This document shows positions 14,960-22,132 of a DNA stretch of 22,132 nucleotides, one piece after another. A program made the translations under genes and the position numbers. The DNA comes from Chloroflexota bacterium (GTDB lineage: Bacteria; Chloroflexota; Anaerolineae; Anaerolineales; UBA4823), in assembly GCA_030636125.1 (NCBI GenBank), contig DAOVXM010000003.1:1-22132 (forward strand), read 5' to 3'. How positions within the stretch are numbered: position 1 is the first letter of the stretch; each line of letters begins with the position of its first letter. The notes below the pieces were generated by a model. The model was not told the DNA's origin. It saw nothing but the letters and a program-made list of their open reading frames with translations, and made no database searches.

Positions 14960-16204
14960 ATGTATTTGCGCGGAAATAAATGGAGTATGACCCGTCGCCC
15001 CAAAAAGCGCCCGAATCCCTGGCGTATCATGTTCCTTGTGATTCTTATCGGGATTGCCCTGTACTTCAGTCAGGTGGTGGTGCCAGCCACACCGCCTTTG
15101 TTCATACCCACCCCCACACCGACGCGCAATCCCGAATCTTTTGTCAACGAAGCCGAACAATTTTTCCAGGCAGGCAAACTGACTCAGGCCATATCTTCTT
15201 ATCAAGAGGCGATTGTCGCAGATCCGAACAACCCAGCGAATTACGTCACACTGGCTCGCATCCAGATATTAGCCGGCGAGTATGAGAAGGCGATTGAAAA
15301 TGCGCAAAATGCCCTTCTGAAGAACCCGAATAACCCCTTGGCACATGCTGTGTTGGGCTGGGCTTTGAGTTACACAGGCGACTACCTCGCCGCACAGGCT
15401 TCCGTGAAACATGCCTTAGAACTAGACCCGAATAGCGCCTTGGCACACGCCTACCTTGCTGAAATCCTGATCAACCAGGGGAACTTCGAGGATTTTGAAC
15501 AAGCTGTAGCTGAATCAAGGCTCGCCCGAGATCTTGATCCTACGTCAATAGATGTCCACCGCGCGCGTGGTCTGGTTTTGATGAATTCCGGTAGCGATAA
15601 CATCGATGAGGCGATTCGTGAATTTGAATCAGCTATCGCCATCAACGATAAAATTTCCGATTTACACCTATACCTTGGATTTGCCTACAGGCTCAAAGGG
15701 GATAACGACCTGGCGGTAAACGAGTTGTTGACGGCTTATGCTTTAAGCCCGAAAGATCCGGACATCCCAACCGAGATCGCATTCGCTTATGCCAACGAGG
15801 GCCAATTTGGTAAAGCCGCTCAATTCGCTGAGGATGCTGCTAATATTATTCCCTCGAATCCTAAATTACACGGCAACCTAGGGATAATGTATTACCGCAG
15901 CAGTGAATTGGGCAAAGCCATCCCCGAATTAGCTCTGGCTGTCCGGGGAGGGACTACCATCGAAGGTGTAGCTGTTGAAGGTCTGCCTCTGGACTATGGC
16001 AAATCCGCAGAATACTATTGGTTTTACGGTTTTGCCTTGGCAAAAAGTAATCGTTGCGCTGATGCAGTGCCCATCTTCCAGGCGTTGTTGAGCGGCGTAC
16101 CAGATTACGAACTTGCGGTTGACAACGCCCAAGCTGGGTTGGAGTTGTGTCTGGCTAGCCTGAATACACCTACCCCCAGGAGCGTGGCCACACCCACACC
16201 ATAA
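14960..16204 (+). CDS. Membrane-anchored extracytoplasmic TPR protein (paralogue 1)
   Basis: A 414-residue protein with a basic cytoplasmic N-terminus (TRRPKKRPN), one transmembrane helix at about 21-43, a Pro-Thr linker (TPTPTR, 51-56) and then tetratricopeptide repeats filling about 57-330, with recognisable A-x4-A and P-N-N-P hallmarks (for example ADPNNPANYVTLARI and LDPNSALAHAYLAEI). It ends in a second TP-rich tail (ATPTP). TPR domains mediate protein-protein contacts; the partner is unknown. The start at 14960 is chosen from promoter placement; an upstream in-frame ATG (14870) lies before the promoter, and ATG 14987 is a possible alternative. TP-rich linkers after a membrane anchor are frequent in Chloroflexota surface proteins. 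The next gene is a paralogue with the same layout and the shared VEGLPL/VDGLPL segment. Confidence 0.82.
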   Translation: MYLRGNKWSMTRRPKKRPNPWRIMFLVILIGIALYFSQVVVPATPPLFIPTPTPTRNPESFVNEAEQFFQAGKLTQAISSYQEAIVADPNNPANYVTLARIQILAGEYEKAIENAQNALLKNPNNPLAHAVLGWALSYTGDYLAAQASVKHALELDPNSALAHAYLAEILINQGNFEDFEQAVAESRLARDLDPTSIDVHRARGLVLMNSGSDNIDEAIREFESAIAINDKISDLHLYLGFAYRLKGDNDLAVNELLTAYALSPKDPDIPTEIAFAYANEGQFGKAAQFAEDAANIIPSNPKLHGNLGIMYYRSSELGKAIPELALAVRGGTTIEGVAVEGLPLDYGKSAEYYWFYGFALAKSNRCADAVPIFQALLSGVPDYELAVDNAQAGLELCLASLNTPTPRSVATPTP

Positions 16205-16236
16205 GATGTCTCAGTAAACCAAGGATAACACATGCA

Positions 16237-16271
16237 GTTGTGACCAGTATGCCTGGCATACTGGTCACAAC
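16237..16271. repeat. Near-perfect 35-bp palindrome between the TPR genes
   Basis: Two 17-bp arms, GTTGTGACCAGTATGCC (16237-16253) and its exact reverse complement (16255-16271), flank a single central T. It lies 32 bp after the first TPR gene's stop and about 20 bp before the likely start of the second. No T-run follows on either strand, so it is not a standard intrinsic terminator. It may be an operator, a recombination or insertion target, or an mRNA-stabilising stem. Confidence 0.85.
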
Positions 16272-16290
16272 CCTCGAAGCGCTTGTAATT

Positions 16291-17673
16291 ATGGAACGCG
16301 AACTCAAGGGCAAACGCCCAAATTTCCGCCCTGCCAAATCGGGCTTTAATATATATCGTTTTATGGTCCTGGTCGGTCTTATCCTGGGGGGCATTTGGCT
16401 ATTGCTCTCCATCGAACGTGGACAGGTGGAGCCTCTTTTTAAGCCGACCCCTACACCGACCCGTACAGCGGATTCCTACATAATGGAGGCCCAGGCGTAT
16501 TTCCAGGCAGGCAAATTGGATGCCCCTGACCCTCCTGCGCCCGCACCGCCTATACCTGATGCCATTGACACTTATCAACGTGCATTGGAGAGTGATCCCA
16601 CGAACGCTGTGGCGTGGGCAGAGAAAGCACGCATCCAGACCTACTCCATCACAATGCTCAGTAATGATGCCGATCGGCGTGCTCGATTGCGTGAGGCGCT
16701 GGACTCGGTTGACAAGGCCGTAGAACTGAATCCGGATGATAGCACCATCCGCGCCATCCGTTCTTTTGTTTTGGATTGGAACGCTTCTTATGCAGCGGGA
16801 GATGAGAGACAACGGTTGCTGAAGGATGCGGAAAGTGAAGCCGTGTTTGCTTACCAACTCGATCCTGACAACGCCTTAGCCCTGGCATTTTACGCCGAGG
16901 TCTTGTTAGACCAGCAAAAGTGGTCACAGGCCGAGCAATATGCAGCCCAAGCTGTATCGCTTGCCCCAGACTTGATGGATACGCACCGGGTCTACGCCAC
17001 TGTTATGGAGTCCACTGGTTTTTATAATAGTGCAATTAAAGGATATCTCCAGGCAGCTGTAATCAATCCCAACCTTACATTTCTTTATGTATATACTGGC
17101 AGGAATTACCTGCGCCTGCGGTTGTATGAACAGGCTCTGGAATATTACGACAAAGCGGCCAGCATTAATGATCAATTGGGTGTCGGAAATCCAATCCCGA
17201 ATCTCGAAATTGCCAAAACTTACTCGCAACAAGGCGAATTTTTTGTCGCAGCACGCAACGCCAAAAAAGCTTTAAGCTTTGATCCAACCAACGCCAATAC
17301 CTACGGTCAATTGGGCATCATTTATATCAAGTCACGCAATTATGAAGGTGCATTGCCGACACTAAAATGCGCTGTAGTCGGATGTTCTGCAGAAGAGAAT
17401 GAGGTCGCTAAAGAGCTAGTCAGTCGAGATTTATTAACAGATGCTGTGCCTGTGGATGGCTTACCGCTTACCAACCTGACAGTGGCTTATTATTATGTTG
17501 AGTATGGCACCGTGCTGGCTTTCCTCAGCCGAGAGAACCAGAATTATTGTGCAGAAGCAATGTCTATTTTGAGTGAAGTTCGTGCCAACTTTTCAGATGA
17601 TCCGATTTTGATGGAGATTGTGGCAGACAGTGAAGGTATTTGTAGTCAGCTAGCCGGTTCAACTGGCGGGTAA
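16291..17673 (+). CDS. Membrane-anchored extracytoplasmic TPR protein (paralogue 2)
   Basis: A 460-residue protein built like its upstream neighbour: basic N-terminus (ERELKGKRPNFRPAK), one transmembrane helix at about 23-40 (FMVLVGLILGGIWLLL), linker TPTPTR (53-58), TPR repeats over most of the rest, and a Pro-rich insert (about 75-91, DAPDPPAPAPP) interrupting the first repeat. Repeats such as ALESDPTNAVAWAEKARI and LDPDNALALAFYAEV are clear. The start is uncertain: ATG 16291 gives a clean N-terminus but has no strong ribosome-binding site, while GTG 16240 and ATG 16249 fall inside the palindrome and would add a non-homologous stretch. Function beyond scaffolding at the cell surface cannot be read from the sequence. 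It probably arose by tandem duplication with paralogue 1. Confidence 0.8.
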   Translation: MERELKGKRPNFRPAKSGFNIYRFMVLVGLILGGIWLLLSIERGQVEPLFKPTPTPTRTADSYIMEAQAYFQAGKLDAPDPPAPAPPIPDAIDTYQRALESDPTNAVAWAEKARIQTYSITMLSNDADRRARLREALDSVDKAVELNPDDSTIRAIRSFVLDWNASYAAGDERQRLLKDAESEAVFAYQLDPDNALALAFYAEVLLDQQKWSQAEQYAAQAVSLAPDLMDTHRVYATVMESTGFYNSAIKGYLQAAVINPNLTFLYVYTGRNYLRLRLYEQALEYYDKAASINDQLGVGNPIPNLEIAKTYSQQGEFFVAARNAKKALSFDPTNANTYGQLGIIYIKSRNYEGALPTLKCAVVGCSAEENEVAKELVSRDLLTDAVPVDGLPLTNLTVAYYYVEYGTVLAFLSRENQNYCAEAMSILSEVRANFSDDPILMEIVADSEGICSQLAGSTGG

Positions 17674-17739
17674 GGCCTTGCCCGGCCTCGTTCAGGGGGA
17701 AACAAATATCAGAATTTTGTTAATATCCAGTCGAAACCC

Positions 17740-17768
17740 TTGACTTCCCACAGAAAACTCGGTATGAT
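17740..17768 (+). promoter_or_regulatory. groESL sigma-70-type promoter
   Basis: TTGACT (17740-17745), a 17-bp spacer and TATGAT (17763-17768) sit immediately upstream of the CIRCE operator, with the expected start of transcription near 17775. The arrangement places the operator at the start of the transcript, as in other HrcA-controlled operons. Confidence 0.85.
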
Positions 17769-17775
17769 TCAGGCA

Positions 17776-17810
17776 CAAGTTAGCACTCTAGGGATACGAG
17801 TGCTAACTTG
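17776..17810 (+). promoter_or_regulatory. CIRCE operator (HrcA binding site)
   Basis: TTAGCACTC (17780-17788), nine bases, GAGTGCTAA (17798-17806) match the CIRCE consensus without mismatch. The dyad continues outward for four more base pairs (CAAG/CTTG). HrcA represses groESL through this element and is released on heat or unfolding stress. hrcA itself is not in the window. Confidence 0.97.
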
Positions 17811-17854
17811 TAATCATGTAAATCATATCCCAAAACTATTTTTATGGAGGATGT

Positions 17855-18154
17855 ATGTCAATATCACTTAAACCCCTCGGAAACCGTGTAGTGGTCGAGC
17901 CCATTGAGGAAGAAGAAATCACCACTGGCGGTATTGTACTTCCCGAAACAGCCAAAGAAAAACCCCAGAAAGGGACCGTATTGTCAGTCGGCCCTGGCGA
18001 ACGCGACGATGATGGAAAGCGCATCCCACTTGATGTAGCTCTAGATGATGTTGTTTTGTACGCCAAGTATTCTGGCACCGAGATCAAAATCGAAGGCAAG
18101 AAGTTGCTCATCCTGAGAGAGAGTGATCTCTTAGCCATCGTCGAATCCAAATAG
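17855..18154 (+). CDS. groES: Co-chaperonin GroES
   Basis: A 99-residue GroES, the heptameric lid of the GroEL chamber. The N-terminus [17 protein letters not shown], the mobile-loop region TTGGIVLPE (about 23-31), the GTVLSVGPG strand, and the C-terminal [25 protein letters not shown] are all typical, and the length is normal for the family. GGAGG (17846-17850) lies four bases before the ATG. It is the first gene of a two-gene operon with groEL, 38 bp downstream, under CIRCE/HrcA control. Confidence 0.98.
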   Translation: MSISLKPLGNRVVVEPIEEEEITTGGIVLPETAKEKPQKGTVLSVGPGERDDDGKRIPLDVALDDVVLYAKYSGTEIKIEGKKLLILRESDLLAIVESK

Positions 18155-18192
18155 TCCACCTTTGAAATTATAAGTTAAGGAGTAAAAATTCT

Positions 18193-19824
18193 ATGACAGC
18201 CAAACAAATGGTATTTTCGGAAGAAGCTCGCCGTCAACTTCAACGCGGCATGGATCTTCTGGCCAACGCAGTAGCCACAACTTTGGGCCCTAAGGGTCGC
18301 AATGTAGCCATTGACCGCAAGTTCGGTTCTCCCACGATCACGCACGACGGCGTGACTGTTGCCAAGGAAATTGAGCTGGAAGACCCGTTTGAAAATATGG
18401 GCGCACAATTGCTCAAAGAAGCCGCCACCAAGACCAACGACATCGCCGGCGATGGCACCACCACCTCCACGGTGTTGGCGCATTCTGTCGTTACTGATGG
18501 AATGAAAAACCTGGCCGCAGGCTTCAACCCTATGCTTCTCAAACGTGGCATTGAGGCCGCCAGCAAGGCCGTAGCTGATAAGATCAGCGAACAGTCCATT
18601 GAACTTACTACTAAAGATGAAATTGCTAATGTCGCTTCAATTTCAGCTCAGGATCGCAAAATTGGCGAACTTATCGCCGAAGTGATGGACAAGGTCGGCA
18701 AAGACGGTGTTATCACTGTAGAAGAATCCAAAGGATTGGAGTTTGAAACCGAATACGTTGAAGGTATGCAATTTGACCGTGGTTACATCTCCCCTTATTT
18801 CATCACCGACCCAGAGCAAATGGAAGCCGCTGTTGACGACGCTTATCTCCTGATTCACGATAAGAAAATCTCCGCTGCTCAGGACATTGTTCCCTTACTC
18901 GAGAAACTGGTACAGGTTGGCAAGCGTGAACTTGTCATCATCGCTGAAGATATTGATGGTGAGGCTTTGGCAACACTTGTATTGAATAAACTGCGTGGTA
19001 TGCTAAATGTCATAGCTGTCAAAGCTCCCGGCTTCGGCGACCGCCGCAAGGCTATGTTGCAGGACATCGCCGTCTTGACTGGCGCAACCGTGATCTCTGA
19101 AGAGACCGGCCGCAAATTGGACAGCGCCACATTGGAAGACATGGGCCGTGCCGAGAAAGTCATTGTCAACAAGGACGATACTACAATCATCGGTGGCAAA
19201 GGTGAGACTGCCCAGATTAAGGGCCGCATCGAGCAAATCCGTGTAGAGATCGACCGCAGCACTAGCGATTACGACAGTGAGAAACTGCAAGAACGTCTGG
19301 CTAAACTCTCCGGTGGCGTTGCTATCATTCGTGTTGGGGCTGCAACAGAGACCGAGTTGAAAGAAAAGAAGCATCGCGTGGAAGATGCCCTTTCGGCTAC
19401 TCGCGCGGCTGTGGAAGAAGGCATTGTTCCCGGTGGTGGTGTTGCTTTGATCAACGCTATGGCTGCCCTGGACGACCTGACCATGGATAATGATGACGCC
19501 CAGGTCGGTGTGAACATCGTCCGCAACTCTTTGGAAAACCCCATGCGCAAGATCGCCCAAAACGCGGGTAAAGATGGCGCTGTTATCCTGGAAGCCGTTC
19601 GCCGCGAGCAGGAAGCGCAGGGAAATATGAACATTGGCTATAATGTCCTCTCAGAAAAATTCGTTGATATGGTCGAAGATGGTGTAATTGACCCGGCGAA
19701 AGTGACCCGTGGTGCTTTGGAAAATGCAGCTTCTATCGCTGCCATGATCCTGACCACCGAGGCTCTGATCACTGACATTCCTGAAGAAGAAAAACCGATG
19801 GCACCTCCAATGCCGGAATACTAA
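18193..19824 (+). CDS. groEL: Chaperonin GroEL
   Basis: A 543-residue GroEL, the 14-mer ATP-driven folding chamber. It shows the ATP-binding segments TLGPKGRNV (about 31-39) and GDGTTT (about 86-91), the apical-domain segment [13 protein letters not shown], and [13 protein letters not shown] near 410. The ribosome-binding site AAGGAG ends about ten bases before ATG 18193. The C-terminus ends [13 protein letters not shown] instead of the flexible Gly-Gly-Met repeat tail of proteobacterial GroEL. Cotranscribed with groES. Nothing suggests a pseudogene; only one copy is in this window. Confidence 0.98.
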   Translation: MTAKQMVFSEEARRQLQRGMDLLANAVATTLGPKGRNVAIDRKFGSPTITHDGVTVAKEIELEDPFENMGAQLLKEAATKTNDIAGDGTTTSTVLAHSVVTDGMKNLAAGFNPMLLKRGIEAASKAVADKISEQSIELTTKDEIANVASISAQDRKIGELIAEVMDKVGKDGVITVEESKGLEFETEYVEGMQFDRGYISPYFITDPEQMEAAVDDAYLLIHDKKISAAQDIVPLLEKLVQVGKRELVIIAEDIDGEALATLVLNKLRGMLNVIAVKAPGFGDRRKAMLQDIAVLTGATVISEETGRKLDSATLEDMGRAEKVIVNKDDTTIIGGKGETAQIKGRIEQIRVEIDRSTSDYDSEKLQERLAKLSGGVAIIRVGAATETELKEKKHRVEDALSATRAAVEEGIVPGGGVALINAMAALDDLTMDNDDAQVGVNIVRNSLENPMRKIAQNAGKDGAVILEAVRREQEAQGNMNIGYNVLSEKFVDMVEDGVIDPAKVTRGALENAASIAAMILTTEALITDIPEEEKPMAPPMPEY

Positions 19825-19828
19825 AATT

Positions 19829-19882
19829 AGGACGCGATATTGTCCTCTTTTGGGTGGGGGCCGAAAGCTTACTTCGGCCTCC
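19829..19882 (+). terminator. Probable groEL transcription end (two successive hairpins)
   Basis: Five bases after the groEL stop, AGGAC/GTCCT (19829-19833 with 19842-19846) forms a short stem followed by CTTTT. A stronger 10-bp stem GGGGGCCGAA/TTCGGCCTCC (19856-19865 with 19873-19882, one G-T pair) follows but lacks a U-run. Either or both could end the operon transcript before the next promoter at 19900. Confidence 0.45.
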
Positions 19883-19899
19883 GCCTAGGTTTAATCGCT

Positions 19900-19928
19900 T
19901 TGACAAATTCATTCTGACATGCTACAAT
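19900..19928 (+). promoter_or_regulatory. Consensus sigma-70-type promoter for RNase J leader/gene
   Basis: TTGACA (19900-19905), a 17-bp spacer and TACAAT (19923-19928). The expected transcription start is near 19935, about 293 nt before the RNase J ATG. Its boxes and spacer length equal those of the hdrA promoter at 9183-9211. This is the main landmark of the 403-bp gap between groEL and the RNase J gene. Confidence 0.8.
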
Positions 19929-19931
19929 TTT

Positions 19932-20168
19932 TTGCGTAAGCAAGGAAGTGTTCGCCCGGCCGGTGATCCGGCCCGAAAAAGTTACATTGAACATATACCA
20001 GAAGGAGGGGTGGAAACTCCTTCACTGCCGTTTCAAGAAGTAACTACGAGCCCCGGTCGGAAAACCCTGCCGGGGTACGTTATTATTTGTGTCATTATTC
20101 TAAAAGTAACTGGTCTCCCTATCCCTGAGGCTGGGGAGTTAATTCAAAAAATCTTTCAGAGACACCAG
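19932..20168 (+). ncRNA. Highly structured RNase J leader or separate small RNA (unassigned)
   Basis: The non-coding stretch after the 19900-19928 promoter has several stems: GGCCGG/CCGGCC with a TGAT loop (19958-19973); AGTTAC/GTAACT (19980-19985 with 20040-20045), which encloses TTGAA/TTCAA and GAAGGAG/CTCCTTC (20001-20007 with 20017-20023); CCCCGG/CCGGGG (20051-20075); and CTGGTCTC paired with GAGAC-a-CCAG (20110-20117 with 20159-20168). I recognise no known riboswitch, 6S, SRP or RNase P pattern. The open frame through here (19854-20180) starts upstream of the promoter and has no protein-like features. A regulatory leader of the RNase J mRNA or a small RNA are both possible. Confidence 0.5.
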
Positions 20169-20227
20169 ACGTTTCATTAATTAAACGGAAGCCTGGACTC
20201 TGATAAATATAGGTAAAGTGAAAAACT

Positions 20228-21886
20228 ATGAAAAATAAACAAAATTATGGTGCGAAGTTCCGCATCACACCCCTAGGAGGTCTGGGGGAAGTTGGTAAGA
20301 ATATGATGGCTTATGAATACGGTGAGAATATCCTCATCGTAGACACAGGCATCATGTTCCCGGAAAACGATATGTTGGGAATTGACTACATCATCCCCGA
20401 CTTTCAATATTTAATAGATAACCGGCATAAGGTGCGTGGCATAATCGTCACCCACGGGCACGAGGACCATACAGGGGCAATCAACCATGTGCTGGAACAG
20501 ATTAATGTGCCCATATATGCCACGCCACTGACGCGTGGTTTGTTGGAAGTTAAGTTATCCCGTGGAAAACTTCTAGACAAAGCCCAACTAAATACGGTAC
20601 AAGCAGGTGAAACCGTACAAATCGGACCGTTCAAAGTGGAGTTCTTCCATGTCTGTCATTCTATCCCCGATGGTGTGGGTTTGGGCATAACCACCCCTGC
20701 CGGATTGGTTGTGCACACTGGAGACTACAAGTTCGATCATACTCCCGTGGACAACTGGCCTACCGATTATGCCAAGCTAGCTGAATTCTCAGGGCGCGGC
20801 GTCCTGGCCTTGCTGGCCGATTCTACCAATGCCGATGAGCCAGGCTGGACACCTTCAGAACGGGTTATTGACCCGGCCTTTGATGAGGTCTTCCGTACAG
20901 CAAAAGGTCGCATCATTGTAGCCAGTTTTGCTTCCCTGATTTCTCGTATGCAGCAAGTCGTCAACGCGGCAAATCGTCATGGACGTAAAATAGCCTTTGC
21001 GGGTATGAGCATGGTGGAAAACGCCAAAATGGCTCGCAAATTGGGCTATTTGAATATACCGGATGGTCTGCTGGTCAGTATTGACCAAGCCCTTAAAATG
21101 AGACCGAGAGAAGTAACCCTGATGTCCACTGGAACGCAGGGAGAGCCATCTTCGATCATGGGACGCCTGTCCACAGGAACCAATCGTCAATTCGATATCA
21201 TACCCGGCGATACGATCATTCTCTCCTCGCACCCGATCCCAGGCAATGAAGAAAGTGTCAACCGCACGATCAACCGCCTTTTCCGCCGCGGGGCTAATGT
21301 TGTTTATGAATCGATTGCCCCAGTGCATGTTTCAGGACATGCCAGTCAAGAGGAGATGAAGTTGCTACTTCACCTGGTCAAACCGGAATTCTTCATCCCC
21401 ATTCACGGCGAATTACGGCACCTGAAACAGCATGCGTCAATGGCAAAAGAAATTGGCATTCCTGAAGAGCGCATCGCAGTCATTGAAAACGGTCAAGTAG
21501 TCGATTTTGAAGACGGGGAGATGCATATTGGGGAACGTATCCCGGGTAGGTATATCTTTGTGGATGGTGCTGGTGTTGGAGAAATCGGCCCGAGCGTCGT
21601 GCGCGAACGCGAAGTACTGGCTAGGGATGGCTTTGTCCTGGTCAATTTAACATTAGATCGCCAGGGTTGCCGCCTGGTCGAAGAACCGGAAATCATCACA
21701 CGCGGCTTTGTTTACGCTCGTGAAGCAGAAGAACTGTTAGAAGCCACGCGCCAATTGGTGGTAGATGCAGTGAACTGCGCCAGTAATGGCAAACTGCAAA
21801 AGGATTTAGAACAAACCTTAAAATCGTTCTTTTATAGCAAAACAAAACGCCGCCCAATGATATTTGTAACCATGAGCCAGGCGTAA
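20228..21886 (+). CDS. rnj: Ribonuclease J
   Basis: A 552-residue metallo-beta-lactamase/beta-CASP ribonuclease, with combined 5'-3' exonuclease and endonuclease activity in mRNA decay and rRNA maturation. The N-terminus has TPLGGLGEVGKNM, the metal motif HGHEDHTGA (76-84), HSIPDGVGL, HTGDYKFD and LLADSTNA. The beta-CASP part contains ASFASLISRMQQ, MSTGTQGEPSS and SSHPIPGNE, followed by the C-terminal metal site IPIHGELRHL. The C-terminal dimerisation domain is complete and the length is normal. Only a weak ribosome-binding site (AGGTAAAGTG) precedes the ATG, and the leader is long and structured, so translation may be controlled. It ends 20 bp before a hairpin, in a gap shared with convergent pcm. 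Confidence 0.96.
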   Translation: MKNKQNYGAKFRITPLGGLGEVGKNMMAYEYGENILIVDTGIMFPENDMLGIDYIIPDFQYLIDNRHKVRGIIVTHGHEDHTGAINHVLEQINVPIYATPLTRGLLEVKLSRGKLLDKAQLNTVQAGETVQIGPFKVEFFHVCHSIPDGVGLGITTPAGLVVHTGDYKFDHTPVDNWPTDYAKLAEFSGRGVLALLADSTNADEPGWTPSERVIDPAFDEVFRTAKGRIIVASFASLISRMQQVVNAANRHGRKIAFAGMSMVENAKMARKLGYLNIPDGLLVSIDQALKMRPREVTLMSTGTQGEPSSIMGRLSTGTNRQFDIIPGDTIILSSHPIPGNEESVNRTINRLFRRGANVVYESIAPVHVSGHASQEEMKLLLHLVKPEFFIPIHGELRHLKQHASMAKEIGIPEERIAVIENGQVVDFEDGEMHIGERIPGRYIFVDGAGVGEIGPSVVREREVLARDGFVLVNLTLDRQGCRLVEEPEIITRGFVYAREAEELLEATRQLVVDAVNCASNGKLQKDLEQTLKSFFYSKTKRRPMIFVTMSQA

Positions 21887-21905
21887 TTTAATGCTGGTAT
21901 ATGAG

Positions 21906-21932
21906 TTGGGGCAGGTCTAAAGCCTGCCCCAA
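21906..21932. terminator. Hairpin between convergent RNase J and pcm genes
   Basis: TTGGGGCAGG (21906-21915) and CCTGCCCCAA (21923-21932) form a perfect 10-bp stem with a 7-base loop. It lies between two genes that point toward each other, so it can work for both. Neither side has a strong U-run, so intrinsic termination is likely but not certain. Confidence 0.65.
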
Positions 21933-21962
21933 TGATATTAATACACTACAGAGCAACCCATA

Positions 21963-22132
21963 TCAATAAATATCCCACTCCCCTTCTTGCCACCCGTAGC
22001 GTCCACGCAAAGGCACAAAAGCCACAGGGACCAGGGATTCGCTGGTGTACTCAGAACCGCGACGTTCCCAGCGCTCAAGGACTTGACCCAATCTGCCACC
22101 AACAGGTAAAACTAAGCGACCACCATCATCTA
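21963..22132 (-). CDS. pcm: Protein-L-isoaspartate O-methyltransferase, C-terminal fragment (runs off window)
   Basis: The last 55 residues of a minus-strand gene are present, ending in TGA at 21965-21963. They contain DGGRLVLPVGGRLGQVLER and ESLVPVAFVPLRG, matching the final strands of PCMT enzymes (GGRLV-PVG ... L-PV-FVPL-G), which methylate abnormal isoaspartyl residues to start their repair using S-adenosylmethionine. The SAM-binding region lies beyond the window. The frame is open to the edge. The C-terminus (WQEGEWDIY) is ordinary. The gene is convergent with the RNase J gene. Confidence 0.75.
   Translation of the reverse strand, partial: DDGGRLVLPVGGRLGQVLERWERRGSEYTSESLVPVAFVPLRGRYGWQEGEWDIY

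Noticed and set aside
16237..16271. Rex (NADH-sensing repressor) operator, because the palindrome contains TTGTGA and TCACAA
   Set aside because: In Rex sites these half-sites are about 6 bp apart; here 21 bp separate them.
19932..20168. Known riboswitch (TPP, FMN, cyclic-di-GMP, guanidine, SAM) or 6S/SRP RNA
   Set aside because: None of the conserved sequence cores I know for these families could be found; left as an unassigned structured RNA.
19854..20180. A 108-codon open frame between groEL and the RNase J gene
   Set aside because: It begins within the post-groEL hairpin and before the promoter at 19900, has no ribosome-binding site, and its translation has no recognisable domain; strong inverted repeats explain the sequence better.

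Overview
The window reads as a bacterial chromosome segment, most likely from an anaerobic member of the Chloroflexota (Anaerolineae-like). The hints are Pro-Thr repeat linkers (TPTPTR) in membrane-anchored TPR proteins, a CIRCE-controlled groESL operon, a GroEL tail without the Gly-Met repeat, and a formate/heterodisulfide-reductase-type flavoprotein locus. This taxonomic assignment is inference; there is no rRNA or other marker in the window.

Left part, minus strand (14804 down to 1): recO is followed by nuoEF (fused NADH-dehydrogenase flavin module), a HoxU/NuoG-N-like Fe-S subunit and fdhA (molybdopterin formate-dehydrogenase-like catalytic subunit). A strong sigma-70-type promoter and a leader of about 160 nt then precede hdrA (tandem HdrA), mvhD-1, an unusual HdrA with a GltD/NfnB-like module inserted in it, mvhD-2, and the start of a GNAT-like acetyltransferase. 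Together these genes encode sites for NAD(H) (NuoEF, GltD insert), formate/CO2 (FdhA), many Fe-S clusters and up to six flavins. No HdrB/HdrC heterodisulfide-reducing site is present. I infer a soluble, electron-bifurcating or confurcating formate/NAD/ferredoxin complex.

The most striking single observation is that mvhD-2 is interrupted by one in-frame TGA. It falls exactly where its paralogue in the same window has a conserved cysteine, and a hairpin fitting a bacterial SECIS element lies just downstream. It should be read as a 144-residue selenoprotein (Sec70), not as a 69-residue ORF.

Middle part, plus strand (14924-17673): two paralogous genes encode single-pass membrane proteins with extracytoplasmic TPR repeats. 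recO and the first TPR gene are divergent, and both have a -10 hexamer exactly six bases before the chosen ATG, suggesting leaderless transcripts. A near-perfect 35-bp palindrome lies between the two TPR genes.

Right part, plus strand (17740-21886): a textbook sigma-70 promoter plus perfect CIRCE operator drives groES-groEL. After a 403-bp non-coding stretch with its own consensus promoter and a highly structured leader comes the RNase J gene. A 10-bp GC-rich hairpin separates it from the convergent 3' end of pcm (protein-L-isoaspartate methyltransferase). No CRISPR array, IS element, tRNA or rRNA was seen.
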